Shown here: piece by piece, positions 1-5,687 of the stretch
Layout: the number at the start of each line of letters is the position of its first letter
Position numbering within the stretch: position 1 is the first letter of the stretch
Assembly (NCBI GenBank): GCA_027310735.1
Contig: DAIDAH010000049.1
Coordinates: 1-13,998 of the forward strand
DNA: 13,998 nt
DNA from: Methylotenera sp.
Lineage (GTDB): Bacteria > Pseudomonadota > Gammaproteobacteria > Burkholderiales > Methylophilaceae
Direction: 5' to 3'
Notes under the pieces: generated by a model
The model's input: the letters and a program-made list of their open reading frames with translations, nothing else
What the model was told of the DNA's origin: nothing
Database searches by the model: none
Translations under genes and position numbers: made by a program

Positions 1-11
1 CTCTTCAGTTT
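1..11 (-). rRNA. rrs: 16S rRNA, extreme 5' end (partial, runs off left edge)
   Basis: Read on the minus strand the window ends in AAACTGAAGAG. This matches the start of proteobacterial 16S rRNA (E. coli mature 16S begins AAATTGAAGAG, followed by TTTGATC). Only 11 nt are inside the window, so on sequence alone this would be weak. It is supported by the rrn-type promoter, boxA and boxC-like elements found upstream on the same strand in the expected order. The exact mature 5' end is inferred from alignment to E. coli from memory. Confidence 0.8.
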
Positions 12-158
12 AATGTATGACTATTACTTTTTCCTCTTGCGAGGTGGTATTTCGCTTTTGCTTTATTCACCCTATTCTCTGACGATAATCAAAGAACGTT
101 ATAGATGAAAGACTCAAATTCATTTTCAAGGAATGTATTTCTACAGTCTTGTCATAAA

Positions 159-198
159 TTTAAGTGTAAGCACTTGTTTTTCTGAGGCTACACTTAAA
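159..198 (-). repeat. 10-bp inverted repeat in rrn leader
   Basis: TTTAAGTGTA at 159-168 and TACACTTAAA at 189-198 are perfect reverse complements separated by 20 nt. A smaller nested hairpin, AAGTG-CTTA-CACTT on the minus strand, uses part of the left arm, so two alternative folds are possible. It is probably a structural element of the pre-16S leader and not a terminator, because no T-run follows. Confidence 0.6.
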
Positions 199-298
199 CC
201 AAACAACCCAGTTAAATCCATGCAAGCATGAATAAGTGAATTGCGTCTAAGTGAGCTTGTCCAGTTCCACAAGCACCCACACTTATCAGTTGTTAAAT

Positions 299-310
299 TG
301 TTAAAGATCA
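299..310 (-). promoter_or_regulatory. rrn boxA antitermination site
   Basis: The minus strand reads TGATCTTTAACA, one mismatch from the E. coli rrn boxA consensus TGCTCTTTAACA. It is followed by CAATTTA, also as in E. coli leaders. By established knowledge, boxA RNA recruits NusB/NusE (S10) to make RNA polymerase termination-resistant during rRNA synthesis. A boxB-like stem lies just upstream and a boxC-like GTGTGGG motif about 20 nt downstream, which is the canonical order. Confidence 0.85.
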
Positions 311-349
311 GTTTTTAAAATCAAAGTGCATCACTTCGTTTTATTTTTT

Positions 350-370
350 CGCTGCTACTTAGTAACAGCG
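350..370 (-). promoter_or_regulatory. boxB-like hairpin of rrn leader
   Basis: A 9-bp stem closed by a 3-nt loop: on the minus strand CGCTGTTAC pairs with GTAGCAGCG, with one G-T wobble. It begins almost at the predicted transcription start and is followed by an A-rich stretch, so it is not an intrinsic terminator. Its position between P1 and boxA matches boxB of rrn antitermination regions. Confidence 0.6.
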
Positions 371-420
371 AGGTGCGCATTATACAGAGCTTTTTGCTCC
401 CGTCAATCATAAATTTGAAA
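371..420 (-). promoter_or_regulatory. rrn P1-type promoter
   Basis: On the minus strand the -35 is TTGACG (401-406) and the -10 is a perfect TATAAT (379-384), separated by 16 bp, the short spacing typical of rrn P1 promoters. The discriminator GCGCACC is GC-rich, the signature of stringently controlled (ppGpp/DksA) rRNA promoters, and closely resembles E. coli rrnB P1 (TATAATGCGCC). A/T-rich sequence directly upstream of the -35 (407-420) is a plausible UP element. Initiation is predicted near 371-372. Regulation is inferred from these features, not demonstrated. Confidence 0.85.
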
Positions 421-464
421 CATTTCGCATTTATCATTTAACGTACTTACTACACCGCTTTTAC

Positions 465-541
465 TGGTTGCGGGAACAGGATTTGAACCTGTGACCTTCG
501 GGTTATGAGCCCGACGAGCTGCCAGACTGCTCCATCCCGCG
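465..541 (-). tRNA. initiator tRNA-fMet (CAT anticodon)
   Basis: A 77-nt tRNA with encoded CCA (465-467) and anticodon CAT (505-507). It shows the initiator hallmarks: an unpaired C1 against A72 at the end of the acceptor stem, which marks it for formylation and blocks elongator use, and three consecutive G-C pairs in the anticodon stem (GGG/CCC), which direct it to the ribosomal P site. Acceptor pairs 2-71 to 7-66 and the T stem ACAGG/CCTGT are intact. It lies about 50 bp upstream of the rrn -35 box on the same strand with no evident terminator between. Confidence 0.97.
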
Positions 542-574
542 TCCGATTCGACCTATGTTGCGTCGAGAGGTGAG

Positions 575-603
575 ACTATAGCAAACCTCAGCAACTAGAG
601 CAA
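575..603 (-). promoter_or_regulatory. candidate promoter of tRNA-fMet
   Basis: On the minus strand TTGCTC (598-603) and TATAGT (575-580) are separated by exactly 17 bp, giving a start about 30 nt upstream of the mature tRNA 5' end. It lies in the 110-bp gap between the kdsB stop and the tRNA. The -10 differs from consensus at one base and the -35 at two. Confidence 0.65.
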
Positions 604-651
604 GAACTTTCTTGAAATTCATTTAGCAACACACACTAAATCAGAGTTAAT

Positions 652-1419
652 CTAGCTCATGTGCATTAGACTACGCACGTATTTTAAATCAGCCTCTGTA
701 TCAACACCTGTGGCAGGCGCATTCTCAGAGATGCTTACTGCAATCTTATATCCGTGATGCAATACGCGTAACTGCTCTAGGCATTCAATTCGTTCAATCG
801 CAGCTTGAGGAATGCTGGCATACTCACGTAAAAATCCTGCACGATAAGCATATATTCCTATATGACGATAGGCAGGCATACCTACTGGTAACGCTTGATC
901 CTCTGCAAAGGTATCCCTAGGATACGGAATAGGAGCACGACTAAAATAAAGTGCATTTCCATGCTCATCTAAAACAACTTTTACAATATTAGGATTAACG
1001 AAATCTACCTTTTTATGAATCGCATGACAGGCCGTAGACATAACTGCACTAATACTATTGTTCAAAGCAACCGCAACTTCCACGATTAGTGTAGCCTCAA
1101 TTAGCGGCTCGTCGCCTTGCACATTCACGACAATGGCGTCGCCTGACCAACCCTGCTGCAATGCGACCTCAGCAATACGATCCGTACCACTAACATGATC
1201 CTCTCGTGTTAATACCGCTTGATACCCATATGCATGAACCGCATCTAGTATTCGCACATCATCGGTAGCGACAACCACCTGTTTTGCACCACTTTGCATT
1301 GCCCGCTCAACGACCCAAACCACCATAGGCTTTCCAGCTATATCCAGCAGCGGCTTGCCAGGCAATCTAGTACTGGCATAACGCGCAGGGATAACCACAT
1401 AAAATTCTGGAGAACTCAT
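652..1419 (-). CDS. kdsB: 3-deoxy-manno-octulosonate cytidylyltransferase (CMP-Kdo synthetase)
   Basis: KdsB activates the core sugar Kdo with CTP to give CMP-Kdo, the donor used by WaaA in the cytoplasm for lipopolysaccharide inner core. The 255-aa product has the nucleotidyltransferase signature PARYASTRLPGKPL at residues 11-24, HVSGTDRIAE (75-84), VVNVQGDEPL (97-106, with the likely metal-binding Asp103), the FSRAPIP segment (159-165) and YRHIGIYAY (184-192). The frame is open 20 codons further upstream, to an ATG at 1477-1479 inside the preceding gene. I place the start at the ATG at 1417-1419 because the protein then begins MSSPEFYVVIPAR, as the family does. The Shine-Dalgarno is poor, so translation may be coupled to the upstream gene, whose stop lies about 43 nt before. 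It is the last gene of the envelope array. Confidence 0.95.
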   Translation of the reverse strand: MSSPEFYVVIPARYASTRLPGKPLLDIAGKPMVVWVVERAMQSGAKQVVVATDDVRILDAVHAYGYQAVLTREDHVSGTDRIAEVALQQGWSGDAIVVNVQGDEPLIEATLIVEVAVALNNSISAVMSTACHAIHKKVDFVNPNIVKVVLDEHGNALYFSRAPIPYPRDTFAEDQALPVGMPAYRHIGIYAYRAGFLREYASIPQAAIERIECLEQLRVLHHGYKIAVSISENAPATGVDTEADLKYVRSLMHMS

Positions 1420-1462
1420 TATTTGAACCGCATCCTGACTCCCTTGTACATCCAACACTAAA

Positions 1463-1645
1463 TTATGCAAACTCTTCATTTTCAGCTAATTTACGTGCTT
1501 CATCTTCTAACATCACGGGAATCCCGTCCCGAATAGGATAGGCTAAGCGCGCCGATTTAGAAATCAACTCATTTGTGGCTTTATTGTAAACCAGCGGACC
1601 TTTGGTCACGGGACAAACTAAAATTTGCAACAACTTAGCATCCAT
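1463..1645 (-). CDS. Trm112/YcaR-family small protein (UPF0434)
   Basis: A 60-aa protein matching the YcaR/UPF0434 family: MDAKLLQILVCPVTKGPL at the N-terminus and LAYPIRDGIPVMLEDEAR in the middle. These small proteins resemble the Trm112 zinc-ribbon-like fold and sit next to kdsB/lpxK in many proteobacteria; no biochemical role in this position is established. Only one cysteine remains (Cys11). The second Cys of a CPxC pair is Thr14 and the Cys of the LICK motif is Ser, so zinc binding is unlikely here. A good ribosome-binding site, AGGAG with 9-nt spacing, overlaps the lpxK stop codon, so translation is probably coupled to lpxK. The 3' end lies inside the unused upstream extension of the kdsB frame. 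Confidence 0.93.
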   Translation of the reverse strand: MDAKLLQILVCPVTKGPLVYNKATNELISKSARLAYPIRDGIPVMLEDEARKLAENEEFA

Positions 1646-1657
1646 TATTTATCACTC

Positions 1658-2671
1658 CTATTCTCTACGACTCAATTTATTTAATACGATTGCAATTAGG
1701 TCATCTTTTATTAACGCATTGACGGGTAATACCCAAAAGTTTGACTGCGCAAAAGCCTGACACTTAACTGCATCCTTCTCCGTCATCACAACATCAACAT
1801 TAACTGACATAAAGTCATACGCTGAAAATGCGTAATGATCAGGGTAAGCCTTACTAGAAAAACTAATTCCCATACGATTTAACTGCTGAAAAAATCGCTC
1901 AGGATTACCTATTCCAGCCACTGCTAGCACTTGCTGCCCAGCAAAAGCACTGGCCACAGATTTTTTGCTGCCATCAAGCAGATTAAAGAAATCACCAGAC
2001 TGAAGTTGCATCTCAACCGGCGCCACCCCATTGACCCTCGCGAACTTCTGCAGATCTGCGACCTTGCCATTAGACACTACAACATCAACCAACTTTAATC
2101 TAGAGACTGATTCGCGTAACGGTCCTGCCGGCAGTAACGCTTGATTGCCAAAACCTTTTACGCTATCAAATACAACAATTTCAACATCTCGCTGCAAACG
2201 ATAATGCTGCAAGCCATCATCACTGATAATCACATTACACTCTGGATGTACTTCCAATAAGGCTTGTCCAGCAGCCACACGATCAGCACTTACGAAAACA
2301 GGACAATTGGTACGCTTTGCAATTAACACAGGCTCATCGCCTAACATTTCTGGATTGCTATCGGCAAAAACAGCTTGCGCAACCTTAATCTGCCCACCGT
2401 AACCACGACTAATAATTCCCGGCTGATATCCAGCTTGCTGCAATTGCTCGGCAAGCCAGATAACCAAAGGGGTTTTACCTGTACCACCCACATTGATATT
2501 GCCAACAACAATAACTGGTACGGATAAACGATAACTTTTAAGCCAGCCACTTATATAGAGCCGAACTCTAATGCGCGTAATAACAAAAAACAACCATGAA
2601 AGAGGAGTAAGCAAAAGATGCCACAACGTGTAAGTTGCCCACTGTTTTTGTAACCAGTCAACCATCTTCAC
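1658..2671 (-). CDS. lpxK: tetraacyldisaccharide 4'-kinase (lipid A 4'-kinase)
   Basis: LpxK phosphorylates the 4' position of disaccharide-1-phosphate to make lipid IVA at the inner membrane's cytoplasmic face. The 337-aa product has an N-terminal hydrophobic helix (about 13-32) that anchors it, the P-loop NVGGTGKT at 60-67, ISRGYGG (87-93) and the family motif SDDGLQH (150-156). The first codon is GTG (2669-2671); AGGTG lies 5 nt before it. An ATG two codons in (2663-2665) is an alternative with a longer 11-nt spacing, so the exact start is uncertain by two residues. It starts 15 bp after the msbA stop and its own stop is embedded in the ribosome-binding site of the next gene. Confidence 0.95.
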   Translation of the reverse strand: MKMVDWLQKQWATYTLWHLLLTPLSWLFFVITRIRVRLYISGWLKSYRLSVPVIVVGNINVGGTGKTPLVIWLAEQLQQAGYQPGIISRGYGGQIKVAQAVFADSNPEMLGDEPVLIAKRTNCPVFVSADRVAAGQALLEVHPECNVIISDDGLQHYRLQRDVEIVVFDSVKGFGNQALLPAGPLRESVSRLKLVDVVVSNGKVADLQKFARVNGVAPVEMQLQSGDFFNLLDGSKKSVASAFAGQQVLAVAGIGNPERFFQQLNRMGISFSSKAYPDHYAFSAYDFMSVNVDVVMTEKDAVKCQAFAQSNFWVLPVNALIKDDLIAIVLNKLSRRE

Positions 2672-2686
2672 AAAACCACCTGATGA

Positions 2687-4453
2687 TTAACTAAATTGCT
2701 TCTGATACAGCTTGGCATAATATTCACCCTGCTTAATCAATGCATCATGCGTGCCACTTTCAACAATCTTGCCATGCTCCATCACCATAATGCGGTCAGC
2801 ATTTTCAATAGTGCTAAGACGGTGGGCGATTACAATACTGGTTCTACCTTGCATTAACGTATCTAATGCTGCTTGTACATGCTGTTCTGACTCAGTATCC
2901 AAAGCAGAGGTTGCTTCATCGAGCAACAATATCGGCGCATCCTTTAATATCGCCCGCGCAATAGCAATACGCTGGCGTTGACCGCCAGACAAACGTACGC
3001 CACGATCACCAATTTCATTTTGCAAACCATGTGGTAGCTGTTGAATAAAATCCCAAGCATGCGCTGCTTTTGCAGCAGCAATCACATCCTCTTCGCTCGC
3101 ATTGCGCAACACACCGTAAGCAATATTATTAAATACCGTGTCGTTAAACAAAATCACATCCTGACTGACCAGTGAGAATTGCTGCCGCAAATTCGCCAAA
3201 GGCATCGAGCGCATATCTACACCATCTAACAGCACTTGCCCTTCTCGTAACTCATAAAATCTGGGCAGCAAATTTACCAATGTGGTTTTACCTCCGCCTG
3301 ACCGGCCAACTAAGGCCAGTTTCTCGCCCGGCTGGATATTAAAGCTAATATCACTCAGTGCAGGACGCTTGGCATTATTATAAGTAAGACTGACATGCTT
3401 AAATTCAATTTCACCCTTACTGCGTGGTAAAACTTGATTGCCGTCATCTATTTCCGGCTTAATATCAATCACACCAAACACGCTTTGTGAGGCGGCAAGC
3501 GCAACCTGCACCTCTTCATTCATTGCGGTTAAATGCTTAATTGGCGCAATTAGCATCAACAAGGCTGCAACGAAAGCAGCAAACTCACCCGCACTAAAAT
3601 TTCCTACAGCATAGTACACAACCAAGCCCAGCGACACTGCAGCCAACAACTCGATTACCATGCTATTTAAACCAGACATGCGCGCCAAACGAATTTGCAT
3701 ACGCCTATTTTCAGCAGCTACTTTTGCAAAACGCTCATTTTCGTAAGAACGCGCACCAAAAATTTTCACAATTCTCTGTCCAGAAATGGCCTCTTCCACC
3801 ACTTTAGTCATCTCGCCCACTGTCTCTTGAACGGCTTTGCCGGCGCTACGCAGATTAGGCGTCATTTTTCTTAAATAAATCGCCATCACAGGTGCAACCA
3901 ATGTAAATATAAGCGTAAGACGCCAGTCCAAATACAACATGTAAGCAATGATACCAATTGCGGTTAACGAATCATTCACCAAGGCAATTGCAGATCGAGT
4001 AGCCGCACCAGCCATTTGCTCAACATCGTAGGTCAATTTAGAAACGACAATTCCTGCTGACTGCTCGTCAAAATAGCTAATCGGCAATAACATCAACTGA
4101 CGAAACACGCCTAGGCGTAAATCCTCTACTACTCGACGTGCCACCCAGCGCATTGCAAAACCGGAAACAAATCCAGACAGGGCGCGCACAGCCATTAAGC
4201 CAAACAACATCAAGGGAAGATATGTCACTTTATCGGGCGATTGTTTTACAAAGCCTTCATCAGTGACTTGCTTGATGGTGGCAAGGAAAGCGGTATTGGT
4301 TGCAGATAAAACGATTAACCCCAAAATACCCAGAATAAAAACAACCTTATACTTCCATGCATAACCGAACAGGCGCATGTACAAAGCTTTAGAGTTGAGT
4401 TTATTCGTGGCGTTTAGCTTCGCCTTAGCTTCTTTGACTGTAGATTTCGACAT
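2687..4453 (-). CDS. msbA: lipid A export ABC transporter MsbA (permease-ATPase fusion)
   Basis: MsbA flips lipid A-core from the inner to the outer leaflet of the inner membrane, driven by ATP. The 588-aa half-transporter has a six-helix exporter domain (about 35-310) and a C-terminal ATPase domain: Walker A GRSGGGKT (383-390), Q-loop Gln431, signature LSGGQ (488-492), Walker B ILLLDE (508-513) and H-loop His544. Length fits the family (about 580). The neighbour lpxK makes its lipid A substrate precursor, which favours MsbA over other ABC exporters. No clear Shine-Dalgarno precedes the ATG. A start at Met26 would also leave all domains intact, since residues 1-25 are lysine- and alanine-rich. 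Confidence 0.95.
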   Translation of the reverse strand: MSKSTVKEAKAKLNATNKLNSKALYMRLFGYAWKYKVVFILGILGLIVLSATNTAFLATIKQVTDEGFVKQSPDKVTYLPLMLFGLMAVRALSGFVSGFAMRWVARRVVEDLRLGVFRQLMLLPISYFDEQSAGIVVSKLTYDVEQMAGAATRSAIALVNDSLTAIGIIAYMLYLDWRLTLIFTLVAPVMAIYLRKMTPNLRSAGKAVQETVGEMTKVVEEAISGQRIVKIFGARSYENERFAKVAAENRRMQIRLARMSGLNSMVIELLAAVSLGLVVYYAVGNFSAGEFAAFVAALLMLIAPIKHLTAMNEEVQVALAASQSVFGVIDIKPEIDDGNQVLPRSKGEIEFKHVSLTYNNAKRPALSDISFNIQPGEKLALVGRSGGGKTTLVNLLPRFYELREGQVLLDGVDMRSMPLANLRQQFSLVSQDVILFNDTVFNNIAYGVLRNASEEDVIAAAKAAHAWDFIQQLPHGLQNEIGDRGVRLSGGQRQRIAIARAILKDAPILLLDEATSALDTESEQHVQAALDTLMQGRTSIVIAHRLSTIENADRIMVMEHGKIVESGTHDALIKQGEYYAKLYQKQFS

Positions 4454-4505
4454 AGTTAACGCCGATGCAAGAATCGACAGGGGGAAAGTTGATTAGAATT
4501 AAAAG

Positions 4506-4928
4506 TCAAGAACCTGCTTTGGTCTGAGTAGCAAACGTAATATGCGTATAACCCGCAATACGAGATGCTTCCATCACATTCACTACAGATTGATGCGTAC
4601 TGTTACCATCAGCACTGATAATAACCGTGGGCTCTTTACCACCTTTAGCTGCAGCCTGCAATGCAATGCTGATTGCGGTCACACTGGTATCAATAAGGCC
4701 TTTACCATTAATAACATACTTGCCACTAGCGTCAATACCAACTTCTATGGTTAAAGGCTTTTCTTGTGGTGCATTGGCTTCAGCTGTGGGTAGATTAATT
4801 TGCAACTCGCTAGTACGAGAGAAAGTCGTGCTGACCACCAAGAAAATAATAATCACCAGCAACACGTCAATGAGTGGCACAAGATTCATCTCGAGATCTT
4901 CATGGCGCCTTCCACGTTGAAAATTCAT
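4506..4928 (-). CDS. exbD: ExbD/TolR-family biopolymer transport protein
   Basis: A 140-aa protein with a short cytoplasmic N-terminus, one transmembrane helix at about 16-36 and a periplasmic domain. The helix carries Asp21 in PLIDVLLV, the conserved proton-pathway aspartate of the ExbD/TolR family. With ExbB it forms a proton-motive-force-driven motor in the inner membrane. The ribosome-binding site is good (AGGAA, 6-7 nt before the ATG). Its partner exbB lies 52 bp upstream. No TonB or TolA gene is nearby, so the sequence does not show what this motor drives. ExbD and TolR cannot be separated reliably by motif; the ExbD label follows the usual name at this locus. Confidence 0.9.
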   Translation of the reverse strand: MNFQRGRRHEDLEMNLVPLIDVLLVIIIFLVVSTTFSRTSELQINLPTAEANAPQEKPLTIEVGIDASGKYVINGKGLIDTSVTAISIALQAAAKGGKEPTVIISADGNSTHQSVVNVMEASRIAGYTHITFATQTKAGS

Positions 4929-4980
4929 ATAACTTTCCTAGACCTTAATCAGATAATTTCAAAAGTAGATTGCAAACGAA

Positions 4981-5586
4981 TTATTCACGATCACCGTGAA
5001 TAATCTCAACAAGCCTAATCGCCTGCTGCTCCATTTCTACTAACAAACCATCAACTTTGGTACGAAAGTATCGATAAGCAATCATCGCTGGCACCGCCAC
5101 AACAATACCTGCTGCAGTATTGTATAAAGCAACTGAAATGCCTCGCGCAAACTGAGCCACATCGTGGCCTGTAGCCGTAAATGCACCAAACAACTCTACC
5201 ATACCAATTACCGTACCTAATAAACCTAGCAACGGAGCAACGGTAGCAATAGTACCTAATGTGGAAAGATATTTATCTAGTTCGTGCGCCACTGCACGAC
5301 CTGTTTCTTCAATCGCTTCTTTGGTGATTTCACGTGAACTTTTAGCACTAGATAGCGCACTGGCAAAAACTTGTCCGAGTAAGGAGTGCTGCTCCAATCG
5401 ACCAATGGTTTCTTTGGTAATACCACCTTTAGTCAGCCAAGCTTGTACTTCTGGCAATAAATTCTTTGGTGCAACAGCACTTTCACGCAATGCAAAAGAA
5501 CGTTCGCCAATAATCGCCACAGCCACAACAGACGCTATGATAAGCGGCCAAATTGGCCATCCTGCCGCTAAAATAATTTGCCACAC
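4981..5586 (-). CDS. exbB: MotA/TolQ/ExbB-family proton channel protein
   Basis: A 201-aa inner-membrane protein with three predicted helices at about 10-27, 108-134 and 150-172, in the TolQ/ExbB layout with a large cytoplasmic loop between helices 1 and 2. The helix 2 region GTIATVAPLLGLLGTVIGM (111-129) and helix 3 region VALYNTAAGIVVAVPAMIAY (152-171) are family hallmarks. Translation begins at GTG (5584-5586), supported by GGGAG seven nt upstream. It probably assembles as a pentameric ring around ExbD. The first helix is close to the N-terminus, as in TolQ-like and short ExbB proteins, so the symbol marks the family, not a proven TonB partner. Confidence 0.9.
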   Translation of the reverse strand: MWQIILAAGWPIWPLIIASVVAVAIIGERSFALRESAVAPKNLLPEVQAWLTKGGITKETIGRLEQHSLLGQVFASALSSAKSSREITKEAIEETGRAVAHELDKYLSTLGTIATVAPLLGLLGTVIGMVELFGAFTATGHDVAQFARGISVALYNTAAGIVVAVPAMIAYRYFRTKVDGLLVEMEQQAIRLVEIIHGDRE

Positions 5587-5640
5587 GGTGCAACTCCCTA
5601 AAATTCAAAAAACATGAAATTGAGTCATAAATAGACTGCA

Positions 5641-5669
5641 TTTATATCAGCGACACTTTAGCGTGTCGT
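5641..5669 (-). promoter_or_regulatory. candidate promoter before exbB
   Basis: On the minus strand ACGACA (5664-5669) and TATAAA (5641-5646) are separated by 17 bp, matching four and five of six consensus bases. It is in the 101-bp gap between comEC and exbB and would give a leader of about 48 nt. If real, exbB-exbD-msbA and the genes beyond could be transcribed independently of lolC/E-comEC. Confidence 0.35.
5650..5669. repeat. dyad symmetry in the comEC-exbB gap
   Basis: CGACAC (5651-5656) and GTGTCG (5663-5668) form a perfect 6-bp inverted repeat with a 6-nt centre, extended by one G-T pair. It lies just after the comEC stop on the minus strand but has no T-run, so it is a poor intrinsic terminator. 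It covers the -35 and most of the spacer of the candidate exbB promoter and could be an operator. Confidence 0.45.
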
Positions 5670-5687
5670 CCGAGTTTGAGCAAGCGT

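Larger units (their letters stand above)
12..371 (-). other. rRNA operon leader (pre-16S 5' leader)
   Basis: This roughly 360-nt stretch has no supportable coding sequence. It lies between the P1-type promoter and the 16S 5' end and is rich in short hairpins, as expected for an rrn leader. On the minus strand, in order, it contains a boxB-like stem (350-370), boxA (299-310), a boxC-like GTGTGGGTGCTTG (270-282), a 6-bp stem with 8-nt loop (255-274), the CATGC/GCATG stem (219-230), a 10-bp inverted repeat (159-168 with 189-198) and a CCTC-GCAA-GAGG tetraloop hairpin (33-44). One side of the RNase III processing stem should also lie here, but its partner after 16S is outside the window. Confidence 0.8.

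Noticed and set aside
601..614. CAAGAA/TTCTTG hairpin downstream of kdsB as a terminator
   Set aside because: The loop is only two to four nt, there is no T-run after it on the minus strand, and it overlaps the tRNA-fMet -35 region.
1420..1479. Twenty-codon N-terminal extension of kdsB to the ATG at 1477-1479
   Set aside because: The extension overlaps the YcaR-like gene and lacks family similarity. KdsB proteins begin just before the PARYxSTRLPGKPL motif, which fits the ATG at 1417-1419.
5261..5617. 118-codon plus-strand open frame across exbB
   Set aside because: It is antisense to exbB, composition looks like a shadow, and no domain or ribosome-binding site is apparent.
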